A stretch of 64,000 nucleotides of DNA from UBA5078 sp040384465 (lineage in GTDB: Bacteria; Pseudomonadota; Gammaproteobacteria; Pseudomonadales; Pseudohongiellaceae): positions 6,133 through 70,132 of the forward strand of contig JAZKJF010000011.1 in the NCBI GenBank assembly GCA_040384465.1. The letters run 5' to 3'. A program made the position numbers and the translations under genes. The notes under the pieces are model-generated. The model saw nothing but the letters and a program-made list of their open reading frames with translations. It did no database searches and was not told the origin of the DNA. Positions 16,879 through 25,533 of the stretch are shown here, in pieces; the stretch's first letter is position 1; every line of letters begins with the position of its first letter.

Positions 16879-17445
16879 CTAACTATCTCTCTTGGTGCTC
16901 GCCAACAGCTCACTACTCATCAGCAACACCGCGACTTTCAAATACTCAACCAGCTCGGCATAGGCGTTCTCGTTGCTTTCGTCATCCTCCGTGCCGAAAT
17001 CGTCGGCAAGGTTGGCGATGCCGACGATGTCCTTGAGTGCCTCTTCGGTCTCAGGGCTGAAGTTGGCGATACCTCTCTGACCACTTGCCGTCCCGAACCC
17101 TACCAGAAATCCCTGGCACCAGGCAGCAAGACAACGCACACGTTGCGAAAGATCAAGTTCGTCATCGGGCAGGAACAGGGTGTAGCACGAATCGCTGTTG
17201 AACATCTCGCGCTCGATGAATTCATACATCTGCAGCACGGTCAGGCGATTCCGTTCGGAACAACTGTCCGCGTCGACATGCTTGACCACCAGGTTGACGA
17301 CGCTGTCCGGGCGGATCTTCAGGCCCGTGGTGACGACGCCTGACAGCAGGCCGTGAATTTCCGAGGGAGAGACCTCGTAGCCGAACTCCATGAACTGGTT
17401 ACAGCACTGGTCAAAATCGAGGGCGAGGGTTTCTTCTTGTTTCAA
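16879..17445 (-). CDS. UPF0149 (YgfB/YecA-like) family protein
   Basis: 188-residue soluble protein. The family pattern is visible: SPSEIHGLLSGVVTTG near the N-terminus, RCLAAWCQGFLVGFG in the middle and EALKDIVGIANL...AYAELVEYLKVAVLLM at the end. Family members are small acidic helical proteins of gammaproteobacteria; in Pseudomonas a YgfB protein affects beta-lactam response. Only the family can be claimed. REP elements flank it on both sides. Confidence 0.85.
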   Translation of the reverse strand: MKQEETLALDFDQCCNQFMEFGYEVSPSEIHGLLSGVVTTGLKIRPDSVVNLVVKHVDADSCSERNRLTVLQMYEFIEREMFNSDSCYTLFLPDDELDLSQRVRCLAAWCQGFLVGFGTASGQRGIANFSPETEEALKDIVGIANLADDFGTEDDESNENAYAELVEYLKVAVLLMSSELLASTKRDS

Positions 17446-17458
17446 ATGTCTGAGTCCT

Positions 17459-17585
17459 TGTGGGAGCGGGCCTGCCCGCGATGGGAGCGAAATTTGGGGT
17501 CAGAGTAAAAATACAGGCTGTATTTTTACTCTGACCCCAAATTTAATCGCGAGCGGGCTTTTATGCCCTCGGGTACGCTCCCACA
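17459..17585. repeat. REP pair interrupted by a perfect 55-bp palindrome
   Basis: Outer halves are REP units (TGTGGGAGCGGGC at 17459; the inverted CGCTCCCACA ending at 17585). Between them is a separate perfect inverted repeat (own entry). The whole block exactly fills the gap between the UPF0149 and CvfB-like genes. Confidence 0.8.
17490..17544. repeat. Perfect 27-bp inverted repeat around one base
   Basis: Left arm 17490-17516 begins AAATTTGGGGTCAGAGT; the right arm 17518-17544 is its exact reverse complement, with a single G between. The GGGGTCAGAGTAAAA core is different from the REP core. It reads as an insertion of a second palindrome into a REP pair. Confidence 0.9.
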
Positions 17586-17586
17586 G

Positions 17587-18420
17587 TCATGTTGTCAATT
17601 GGATATGGTCCGGGTAGATCGTAATCTGTTTCTTTTTCAGCAACGTGCCGATCGCCTTCTTGTAGTTGCCCTTGCTGACCTTGTACACCGCGTAGATATC
17701 TTCGGGCGCACTATGGTCGCACAGGGATGACACGCCGTCATTGTCCCGCAGGTGCGCCAGAATTTTCTCGCCAAGATCGTCACGCACCTCCTGCCCCTGC
17801 AACTGCAGACACAGATCGATACGGCCATCCTCGCGAATCCGGCGGATGAAACCTTTCAGCTTCTGACCAACCCGCAGCGGCTGCAATATTTCCGTCTTGA
17901 AGATCAGGCCCAGATGAGTCTGATTGACGACAGCCTTGTAGCCTAAATCCGTGCGCGCACACACCAGCAGATTGACCGGCTGCATCGGCTCGAAACCGGT
18001 GCCGTCTTCACTCAGCCAGGCATCCAGACGCGACGTGGCTGCGATGCGTCCACTGGGTTTGTCCAGATACACATAGACCACATAGGAATTCTCTTCGCGC
18101 ATCGGCACCCGCTGCTCCCCGAAGGGCACCAGCAGATCCTTGGGCAGCCCCCAGTCGAGAAACGCCCCGGCGTGGTTGACCTGCGCTACTCGCAACGAGA
18201 CGCACTGTCCGACTTGCGCACGCGGCCGCCGGGTGGTGGCAATCGGGCGGTCCTCCGAATCGTGATAGAGAAACACCTCCAGCGTGTCGCCCACTTTGCA
18301 GTCCGTCGGCACGTCCAGACGTGGCAGCAGAATCTCGCCCAGCTCTCCCCCGTCCAGATAAACACCAAAGGCCACCTGTTTGGTCACGGGTAGAGTGTTG
18401 AATTTGCCGATCTCGGCCAT
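17587..18420 (-). CDS. CvfB-like S1-domain RNA-binding protein
   Basis: 277 residues. Tandem S1-like barrels are visible (FGVYLDGGELGEILLPRLD; VGQCVSLRVAQVNHAGAFLDWGLPKDLLVPFGEQ; VGQKLKGFIRRIREDGRIDLCLQ), followed by a C-terminal winged-helix part (YKVSKGNYKKAIGTLLKKKQI). This is the order in CvfB/YitL proteins. Start at 18420 with AGGAG 5 bases upstream; the longer frame would run through a terminator hairpin. CvfB affects virulence regulation in staphylococci; the role in proteobacteria is not settled. Confidence 0.88.
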   Translation of the reverse strand: MAEIGKFNTLPVTKQVAFGVYLDGGELGEILLPRLDVPTDCKVGDTLEVFLYHDSEDRPIATTRRPRAQVGQCVSLRVAQVNHAGAFLDWGLPKDLLVPFGEQRVPMREENSYVVYVYLDKPSGRIAATSRLDAWLSEDGTGFEPMQPVNLLVCARTDLGYKAVVNQTHLGLIFKTEILQPLRVGQKLKGFIRRIREDGRIDLCLQLQGQEVRDDLGEKILAHLRDNDGVSSLCDHSAPEDIYAVYKVSKGNYKKAIGTLLKKKQITIYPDHIQLTT

Positions 18421-18450
18421 GCGGGCTCCTGCTGAATGTCGTAAATAAAA

Positions 18451-18480
18451 ATGCCCGCCATCCTTGTCGGAGACGGGCAT
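18451..18480 (-). terminator. Rho-independent terminator, minus strand
   Basis: On the minus strand ATGCCCG ... CGGGCAT with an inner TCC/GGA pair, followed by TTTTTATTT. It lies downstream of the TonB receptor and upstream of the CvfB-like gene. Confidence 0.7.
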
Positions 18481-18604
18481 CGAATTGTGGCAGATTGATC
18501 TGCTCTTATAAATAAACCTTTACAGGTTAATCATCGCGTACCAGGGTCGCTCCCGAGTTTGTGACGCTCTGGATGTGAGCTTGCCTGCCACGCGAATCCA
18601 AAAA

Positions 18605-18635
18605 TCGTGAACCACTAACGACCAACGGTTCACGA
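18605..18635. terminator. Terminator just after TonB receptor 1
   Basis: Perfect 9-bp arms TCGTGAACC/GGTTCACGA, with A-runs on both sides, giving T-runs after the stem in either direction. It starts 7 bases after the receptor stop codon. Confidence 0.75.
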
Positions 18636-18641
18636 CAAAAA

Positions 18642-20819
18642 TCAGAACGTCCCCCGAATCTTCAACGCCAGCTTGATGCCGGTGTTGCTGCAAGACGTTT
18701 CGATCTCGTTCAGCACGCCGGTGGCAATGGTGCCACGGACATAACGTGAACGTTCACGGCAACGCTCGCCTTCCAGAGCATTCATGGCTTCAAAACGGTA
18801 GGTCAGACCCGCATAGCCAACGGTTTCGGCAAATACGGTCAAGTTGTCGCCTTGCTCGTAATCTTCGATCTTGTCGATATCGTAGGCCTTTCTGTCACCT
18901 TTGAACTGGTGGGCGAAGTTAAAACCATAGTTCAGGCTCAATGCGGGCAGATCGTGGCGGAAGCCCAGACGCATGTTGCCACGGCCACCCTGACGCAGTT
19001 TGCGGTCGGTGCCCAGGAAGGGGTCGGTCACGCTGGAATCTTCCAGAGCCACACCGGAGGTCAGCAGCATCTGAGGGACGCCGAGGAAACCCAGACGCAG
19101 ACTCGCGTCCAGATTGATGCCGTAGCGCTCGCCGTCACCGATGTTGCCACTGGCCGACTGAATGGTGGTGCGCGAAGACACATCCACTCTGTCGATCACG
19201 TCGGTCAGATCGTGGTAGAACACCTTGGTGCTGAGCACGCCAGCGTCCTCGGGCAAACGGTATTCCAGGTTGGCTTCATAGCGCAGCGATTGTTCCTGCA
19301 CCAGAGAAGGGTTGCCTGCCAGCGCATTCTGATCGTCGTCACCCCCGGCAATGCTGGCGGTGAAGTCAGCAAAGCTCAGCTGTGCCACGTCTTTCTCAAT
19401 GGACGCGCGGAACTGGATAGCCGGAGTGATATCGAAACGGTAGTCGACCTTCGGACGAATGAAGTCGAAGTCACGCTTGTTACGCACATCGCCGCTCTGT
19501 TCGATGGTGGAGTTCTCGAACAGCAAGGTGCTCTCCAGAGACATCCGATCATTCAGCTGCCAGTTATGCACCACGAAAGACTCATAACGGATTTCCTCGA
19601 CCAGCGCATCGGTGTTGCTGGCTGGACGCAGACCGCCGAATTGAGCGGACGGCGCAAACGGCACTGGCGGCAGACCGAGTTGCAGTTGTGAATCCAGAAT
19701 AGTCTGAGCGCGTTCGATACCGAACTCCAGATCTTGCGTGTCGTTCAGACCGAAGGAATAAGTGCTGCGGACAATGCGCTCTTTGGTGACACTTTGAGTC
19801 GCCAGATACAGGAACTTGGTGTAGGTGGCACCGTTCACGTCAAACGCATCGCGGGCACTTTCGCTCTCGGCCTCATTGACGATGAACAAGGTCTTGAAGC
19901 GGCTGCCGTTGGCGAAGGTATGTTCGTAATCGCCACCGATTTCCCAGTTGTCACTGGAGGCAGGAATGTCGTCATATTCGGTAGTCAGCGTATTCGGTCG
20001 GGCACGCAGATCGGTGATGTAGCGATCAACGGTCATCGGCGCATCGGAATCCGCGACCAGCGCGTTGAAGTTGACGCGATCATTCAGCGTCAGGTCATAG
20101 CCGAGGTTGGTGCTCAGTGTCACTGGTTTGGAATCGCGGTATTCCTGACGCACCACGATGTCGTTCGCCGTGCCATCAGCGAGAATACTGGTCTCGAAAC
20201 CATCACGGAATTCGTAGCGTGGCTCTGCGGCGGCGCTGAACTGATAGTTCAGAGCGCCACGTTGCCCGTTCAGGGACACCGAACCGCCCGGCTCGATGGT
20301 GCCATCGTGATAACGATCCACATTCACTTCGGCTGAAATACTGGAACGGGTCTCCGCTTCCAGCAGCACGATGTTGATCACCTGTGCACCACCGCGTACA
20401 TCCAGCTCTCCGGAAGTGCCACGAATAATTTCAATGTACTGCACTTGGCTGGCAGGAATACGAGCCAGCTGGGCGTTACCTTCATTCTCCTTGCCTGCGA
20501 TACGGCGGCCGTTGATCAGTATCTGATCGCCACCGGCCCCGAGGCCACGGCGATCTGCACCACCGGAACTGCCCGGACCACCGCTGCTGCCTTGATTGGC
20601 ATTGCCCATCGCCAGAGTGATACCGGGGATGCGGGAAAGCATGTCATTGACGGAGAAGGGTTCGTACTGGGCAAAGAATTCGGCGGGATAGGTAACAGTA
20701 GAATCAGTAGTGGCAGGCTGTTGCGCTGACGCTGCACTGGCGAGCAGCAGGGCCGCAGCGGCCAGAGTGGTGGGGCGCACAGCGGCACGCAACCCCTTGC
20801 GAATCAAGCGATAACTCAT
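18642..20819 (-). CDS. TonB-dependent outer membrane receptor 1
   Basis: 725 residues: signal peptide (to about residue 35, ASAASAQQ), plug domain with FFAQYEPFSVNDMLSRIPGI and GGDQILINGRRIAGKENEG, EIIRGTSGELDVRGGAQVINIVL, then a beta-barrel ending in Phe (IRGTF). Start at 20819; the longer frame is not a signal peptide. It is clearly related to receptor 2 at 27679-29847 in the plug, and both share an early VxYxAxFFxQY stretch. No siderophore or sugar genes flank it, so the ligand is unknown. The gene is downstream of a secreted FAH-family enzyme on the same strand. Confidence 0.9.
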   Translation of the reverse strand: MSYRLIRKGLRAAVRPTTLAAAALLLASAASAQQPATTDSTVTYPAEFFAQYEPFSVNDMLSRIPGITLAMGNANQGSSGGPGSSGGADRRGLGAGGDQILINGRRIAGKENEGNAQLARIPASQVQYIEIIRGTSGELDVRGGAQVINIVLLEAETRSSISAEVNVDRYHDGTIEPGGSVSLNGQRGALNYQFSAAAEPRYEFRDGFETSILADGTANDIVVRQEYRDSKPVTLSTNLGYDLTLNDRVNFNALVADSDAPMTVDRYITDLRARPNTLTTEYDDIPASSDNWEIGGDYEHTFANGSRFKTLFIVNEAESESARDAFDVNGATYTKFLYLATQSVTKERIVRSTYSFGLNDTQDLEFGIERAQTILDSQLQLGLPPVPFAPSAQFGGLRPASNTDALVEEIRYESFVVHNWQLNDRMSLESTLLFENSTIEQSGDVRNKRDFDFIRPKVDYRFDITPAIQFRASIEKDVAQLSFADFTASIAGGDDDQNALAGNPSLVQEQSLRYEANLEYRLPEDAGVLSTKVFYHDLTDVIDRVDVSSRTTIQSASGNIGDGERYGINLDASLRLGFLGVPQMLLTSGVALEDSSVTDPFLGTDRKLRQGGRGNMRLGFRHDLPALSLNYGFNFAHQFKGDRKAYDIDKIEDYEQGDNLTVFAETVGYAGLTYRFEAMNALEGERCRERSRYVRGTIATGVLNEIETSCSNTGIKLALKIRGTF

Positions 20820-20979
20820 TGGTAAGACTCCAGGCGTTAGGGTCGTTGTCGGCTGCTCTTGGCGCCGACAATTCATATTTTGTAGGTTTTGGACTGCGGC
20901 AAGTATGCACACAACACAGACAGCTAAAAACCACTGCCTGTGTCGTTTTTGTGACTTTTTGTAATGACCGAACGAAAGA

Positions 20980-21927
20980 TCAGTGCGATGGAACGATGGT
21001 CTGACGTTGTTCGTCGAGCCCTTCAATCCCCAGCCGCACCACGTCTCCCGGTTTGAGGTACACAGGAGGTACCATGCCATCACCGACCCCTGCCGGAGTC
21101 CCTGTGTAGATCACATCCCCTGGGTACAGGGTCATGAACTCGCTCAAATGACTGACAATCTTCGCAACACCGAAGACCATGTCAGCCGTATTTCCCTGTT
21201 GACGCATCTCGCCATTGACTTCGGACCAGATGGACAGGTTCTGCACGTCCGTGATGCTGTCGCGGGTGACCAGCCAGGGACCCAGCGGTGCGAAGGTATC
21301 CGCACTCTTGCCCTTGGTGAACTGGCCGCCACGCTCACGCTGGAAGGCACGTTCGGACACATCATGGCCTACTGCATAGCCGGCGATGTAGTCGAACGCG
21401 TCTGCCTCGGAAACATATTGGGCACGCGTGCCAATCACCACCACCAGTTCAGACTCATAATCGAGCTTCACACCGTTGCGCGGTTGAATGACATCATCGA
21501 ACGGACCGGTCAATGCGGAGGTCGCTTTCATGAAGATCAAAGGTTCAGTTGGTAATTCCACCTGCATCTCGGCAGCGTGGTTCACATAGTTGAAGCCCAC
21601 GGCGATGATCTTGCCGATGCCGGTCAACGGCACACCCATACGTGGCTCACCTGGCACTACCGGTAATTGATCCAGCGGGATGGCAGCGAGGCGTTGCAGG
21701 CCTTCGTCAGAAAGCACGTCAGGCGTAATGTCGGTGACGTGCGCCGACAGATCGCGGAGCTGACCAGACGCATCGACCAAGCCTGGCTTTTCCTGCCCGG
21801 CAGGTCCGTAGCGGACGATCTTGAGATTGGCATTGAGTTCGGCGGCGTGCAGTCCACTGGCGCACAGGACGACGGTACACAGAGCGATGGCGGAGGAAAT
21901 AGCAGAGGAGAGCGAGCGTCGGAGCAT
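20980..21927 (-). CDS. FAH-family hydrolase with signal peptide
   Basis: 315 residues. The fumarylacetoacetate hydrolase fold is shown by VGFNYVNHAAE, the metal-site pair Glu158/Glu160 (LDYESELVVVIG), Asp189 (GHDVSERAFQ) and YTGTPAGVGDGM. These enzymes hydrolyse or decarboxylate beta-diketo or keto-enol acids and are usually cytosolic. Here the N-terminus (MLRRSLSSAISSAIALCTVVLCASGLHA) is a good Sec signal peptide, so the protein should be periplasmic. Start at 21927 (AGAGG upstream). It precedes TonB receptor 1 by 160 bases; a shared role in uptake and processing of a compound is possible. Confidence 0.85.
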   Translation of the reverse strand: MLRRSLSSAISSAIALCTVVLCASGLHAAELNANLKIVRYGPAGQEKPGLVDASGQLRDLSAHVTDITPDVLSDEGLQRLAAIPLDQLPVVPGEPRMGVPLTGIGKIIAVGFNYVNHAAEMQVELPTEPLIFMKATSALTGPFDDVIQPRNGVKLDYESELVVVIGTRAQYVSEADAFDYIAGYAVGHDVSERAFQRERGGQFTKGKSADTFAPLGPWLVTRDSITDVQNLSIWSEVNGEMRQQGNTADMVFGVAKIVSHLSEFMTLYPGDVIYTGTPAGVGDGMVPPVYLKPGDVVRLGIEGLDEQRQTIVPSH

Positions 21928-22206
21928 GGGAACCTCTTTATTGTTATTGGTGGCAGGTGTTGAACTGGCGGGCAGTGTAGCCAAATTGGGATCACGTGTC
22001 TCTATCAGTGGTTTGCCCAGTGGAGTGCCACCACTCAGGGCACCGAACGACTGCTCAACAGACAAATCACCGGGCCAGCCGTAATCCGATTGCCAGTGCT
22101 CGATGCTTCGTGTAAACCGTGCAGCACATGACTATTTATCACTACCGACATGACAACCGTCTGATCGGGTTTCAATAACAGACTCTTCACCAAAAGGGCT
22201 TTCAAG

Positions 22207-23319
22207 ATGACGAAATACTCTGCTATTCCCCGTGCACGCCTCCCGTTTGCTGCGCTCAAACCTCTGGCTCTGATCGCACTGCTGAGCATTCCTCTGGCGA
22301 CTCAGGCCCAGACTGATGACGAGAAACGCGCCGCCATGAACGCTGCTTACCGTCAATATCAGGAACTGGTGGCGCAGGGCCCACAGTTTCGGGATCAAGC
22401 CATCGAACCCGCCCGCGAGGCTTACGAGCTGGCGCTGGAGGTGCTGGGTGACGCGCACGCCACCACCGCCGCATTGGCCATGAACTATGGCAACGTGGTC
22501 CGTGATGGCGACGACGCCGCTGAAATTCTGGAGCATGCCCTGGAGATTGCCGAGAATGTTCACGGCGAGGAAGCGCTGGAACTGGTCGACCCGCTGATGG
22601 CACTGGGCGACTCCGCCACCGCCAACAGTGAATTCGCCGATGCGCGCGGCCACTATCTGCGCGCCTATGGACTGGCTCAGACCATGGAGCCGAGCGACCC
22701 CTTCCTGGAAGCCATCATCGGCATCCAGCTCGGCACGACCTATTTCAGCCTGAATCAAATGGAAGAGGCCCGCGAGGCATGGCAGGGCGCGCGTGCGAAT
22801 CTGGAACCGATCGACAACGACATCGCCCGCTACCGTCTGGCCACCGCCAACTTCTGGATCGGTCGTCTCGAAATGAGCCAGGGCAACCATCTTGCCGCCA
22901 TCGCGCCGCTGACAGCGGCCGCTGACGTGTTCGACAGATTCCCCGAAGCCCGCCCCTTCTCCGTGAACACTCACACAGCACTGGCAGAAGCGTTCGAGCG
23001 GCAGGATCAGCGCGCCGAAGCGACACCACACGTCTTGTTCGTGGGCGCGGGCAATACTGCCCCCACGCTGATCTATCGTAGGGATTTCCCGAACGCGCTC
23101 GCCGAAGAAGGCCCGGTGAATCTGCAGTTTGATGTGGATGCTGAGGGTTTCGTCACTAACGTACGCGTCACCGATGACGACGCTGAACCTGAGCTGGCCG
23201 CTGCGGCTACCGAGGCAGTGACGGGGCTGCGTTATGCGCCGCGCTTTGAGAATGGCGCGGCAGTGGCGACATCGGATGTGAGTTATGAATTTAGTTTTAG
23301 TCGGATGCCGAGGCGTTGA
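22207..23319 (+). CDS. TPR protein with C-terminal TonB domain
   Basis: 370 residues. Signal peptide or N-terminal anchor (LALIALLSIPLATQAQ), then helical TPR-like repeats (AYELALEVLGDAHATTAALAM; ALEIAENVHGEEALELVDPLM; and so on), then a TonB C-terminal domain from about residue 285 (GPVNLQFDVDAEGFVTNVRVTDDD...AAATEAVTGLRYAPRFENG). The Pro-rich spacer of classical TonB is missing. It may couple with or sequester a TonB-type partner. Its last 23 bases overlap the convergent transporter gene. Confidence 0.8.
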   Translation: MTKYSAIPRARLPFAALKPLALIALLSIPLATQAQTDDEKRAAMNAAYRQYQELVAQGPQFRDQAIEPAREAYELALEVLGDAHATTAALAMNYGNVVRDGDDAAEILEHALEIAENVHGEEALELVDPLMALGDSATANSEFADARGHYLRAYGLAQTMEPSDPFLEAIIGIQLGTTYFSLNQMEEAREAWQGARANLEPIDNDIARYRLATANFWIGRLEMSQGNHLAAIAPLTAAADVFDRFPEARPFSVNTHTALAEAFERQDQRAEATPHVLFVGAGNTAPTLIYRRDFPNALAEEGPVNLQFDVDAEGFVTNVRVTDDDAEPELAAAATEAVTGLRYAPRFENGAAVATSDVSYEFSFSRMPRR

Positions 23320-24535
23320 TTGTTGACGCGCCTCGCGCTCTTGGCACCACTCTCATAAATACCACCACGCTGCACACCGTCAGCACTGCCGCAAAGAAGA
23401 ACGATGCCCCGGGGAAGTACACCGGGGCACTCTGCCCAGTGAAGTAAGCGAAAATACCGGTCATCAGCAACGGGCTGATGATCGACGTCAGGCTCGACAT
23501 GCTCGCCATTCCTCCCTGCAATTCGCCTTGGGCATTAGCCGGAACCTGTCCGGAAGTAATGCCATTGATCGAAGGCATCACGAAGCCCTGCAACGCACCC
23601 GGAATCATGAACAGATAGAGCACCCATCCTGAGCTGGCGAAGGCATAGCCGAGAAAGGACACGATGCAGAAGGTAAAGCCAATCAGCGCAGCCTTGTGCT
23701 GGCCGATAATCGGCAACACTCTGCGCAGCAGTACGGCCTGAGTGAGCACCATCAAGCTGCCGACGAAGGCAAAGGAGTAGCCTACTTCGCGCTCACTCCA
23801 GGCAAATTTCTCGATGGTGAAATAGGTCCACGTGCTCGGCAGAGCATGGTGCCCCATCATGAACAGGAAGTACGCGCTGATCATGCCGATCACCATAGGA
23901 TATTTGCGCAGTGCCATGAGCGTGCCGACAGGGTTGGCGCGACGCCAGTTGAAGGCACGGCGATTCTCTTGCGGCAATGTTTCGGGCATGACGAAGAAAC
24001 CAAAGACAAGATTCGTGAAGGCCAGACACGCGGCGGCAATGAACGGCAGCCGCGCGCCGTATTCACCAAGCAGACCACCGATCACGGGGCCAACTATAAA
24101 ACCCAGGCCAAACGCTGCGCCGACCATGCCGAAAGTCTGCGTGCGCTTTTCCGCAGGAGTGGAGTCCGCGATCACCGCATAACAGGTGCTATAGGTCGAT
24201 GCGGCAATTCCCGCCACCATACGCCCGACGAACAACCAGATCAGCGTCGGCGCCCAGGACATGACGAGGTAGTCGATTCCCAGCAACAGCAGTGTGAGCA
24301 ACAGCACCGGGCGGCGGCCGAAGCGATCCGAAACATTGCCCATGATCGGAGAGAACAGAAACTGCATCAGTGCGTAAATCATCATCAGCCAGCCACCGTA
24401 ACGGGCGGCGGTGGAGAGCCCTTCCCCGGACACGTCCATGATGAGTTGTGGCATCACGGGGAGAATGATGCCGAAACCGATGGAGTCGATGAGGAGTGTG
24501 ACGAACACGAAGGTCAGGGTGTATTTGTGGCTCAT
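23297..24535 (-). CDS. MFS transporter, TetA-like
   Basis: 412 residues, 12 predicted helices. The drug:H+ antiporter-1 signature is present: FVTLLIDSIGFGIILPVMPQL at the start, GNVSDRFGRRPVLLL (loop 2-3 motif) and GPVIGGLLGEYG (motif C) in helix 5. This matches TCR/Tet-type exporters. Whether it exports tetracyclines is not known; most chromosomal relatives are uncharacterised. It is convergent with the TPR/TonB gene, overlapping it by 23 bases. Confidence 0.88.
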   Translation of the reverse strand: MSHKYTLTFVFVTLLIDSIGFGIILPVMPQLIMDVSGEGLSTAARYGGWLMMIYALMQFLFSPIMGNVSDRFGRRPVLLLTLLLLGIDYLVMSWAPTLIWLFVGRMVAGIAASTYSTCYAVIADSTPAEKRTQTFGMVGAAFGLGFIVGPVIGGLLGEYGARLPFIAAACLAFTNLVFGFFVMPETLPQENRRAFNWRRANPVGTLMALRKYPMVIGMISAYFLFMMGHHALPSTWTYFTIEKFAWSEREVGYSFAFVGSLMVLTQAVLLRRVLPIIGQHKAALIGFTFCIVSFLGYAFASSGWVLYLFMIPGALQGFVMPSINGITSGQVPANAQGELQGGMASMSSLTSIISPLLMTGIFAYFTGQSAPVYFPGASFFFAAVLTVCSVVVFMRVVPRARGASTINASASD

Positions 24536-24755
24536 ATTGTTATTCTTTGGCGGCAGGTATGAGGGAGAAGATCTGCGGGCTTCACCGTGTCAGGTCGCTC
24601 AAACTAGCGCAGCGCTTGCGAATTGACAACCCGGCAGGCGGCGAGGCGCTGAAGGAAGAGTGTTGCGGTGAGGTTGCACAGCCTGAAATTGCTTTCACCA
24701 AGGCATCCTGACATGATTCCCTCACGCAAAATGCAACCCGTAACGAGGCTCTCCC

Positions 24756-25304
24756 GTGGCAATATCCCTCCAGGAACAATTACTCAAGGCCGGACTGGTC
24801 AAGGAAAAACAGCTCAAGAAGAGCAACAGCGAGAAGCGCAAACAGGTGCGTCAGCAACAGCACAGCAAGGCTGGCGTGATCGACGAGAACAAAGAGGCCG
24901 CCAAGCTCGCGCTGGCGGAGAAAGCCGAGCGCGATCGCGCACTGGCCCGCGAGCAGAACAAGGCCGCCGAAACAAAGGCCATCGCCGCGCAGATCAAACA
25001 GATCATCACCATGAACCGACTGCCGAAAAAAGGCGGCGATGTGGTGTACAACTTTGTGGACGACAAGAAGATCAAATCGATGCATGTGGATGTCGCTACG
25101 TTGAATCACTTGAGTCAGGGGCGCCTGGCCATCGTGAAACTCGACGACCACTACGAGATCGTTCCTCAAGCGGCCGCCCTGAAGATCCAGCTGCGCGACC
25201 CGGCGTTCATCATCGTCTGCAACGAACAGCAGAAATCCTCCGAAGGCACTGTCGAAGACGACCCCTACGCCGACTTCAAAGTCCCCGACGACCTGATGTG
25301 GTAA
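24756..25304 (+). CDS. DUF2058 (YaiL-like) protein
   Basis: 182 residues, GTG start with GAGG 7 bases upstream. The N-terminal half is a highly charged coiled coil (QEQLLKAGLVKEKQLKKSNSEKRKQ...), and the C-terminal half carries YNFVDDKKIKSMHVD and GRLAIVKLDDHYEIVP. This is the pattern of the DUF2058/YaiL family, nucleoprotein-like proteins of unknown function found in gammaproteobacteria. A MITE-like element begins 12 bases after its stop. Confidence 0.88.
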   Translation: MAISLQEQLLKAGLVKEKQLKKSNSEKRKQVRQQQHSKAGVIDENKEAAKLALAEKAERDRALAREQNKAAETKAIAAQIKQIITMNRLPKKGGDVVYNFVDDKKIKSMHVDVATLNHLSQGRLAIVKLDDHYEIVPQAAALKIQLRDPAFIIVCNEQQKSSEGTVEDDPYADFKVPDDLMW

Positions 25305-25315
25305 CCCCCGCGCGC

Positions 25316-25520
25316 GGGCCAGACCCGTGCAAGCCATTGATTTAAATGCTTTTATTGAGATTTTTCGCCATGAAAACTGCTTATATGAGGCTTTTAAGCG
25401 TAAAATTGATGCACTTCGAAGAGGCTCTTTTCAGCCTGGAAAAGGGTTGAATAAGTGTGCAGGACGCCACCTTTCAGATAGTGTTTTATTAAAAATCAAA
25501 CGGTTGCGTGGGTCTGACCC
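25316..25520. mobile_element. MITE-like element, 205 bp
   Basis: Ends are imperfect terminal inverted repeats: GGGCCAGACCCGTGCAA (25316-25332) and TTGCGTGGGTCTGACCC (25504-25520), 14 of 17 matching. The interior is AT-rich compared with both neighbours and has one open frame (about 60 codons) joined to the next gene, with no known product. A related left end occurs at 41294-41317. No transposase is present. Confidence 0.65.
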
Positions 25521-25533
25521 ACGAGGGGGAGAC

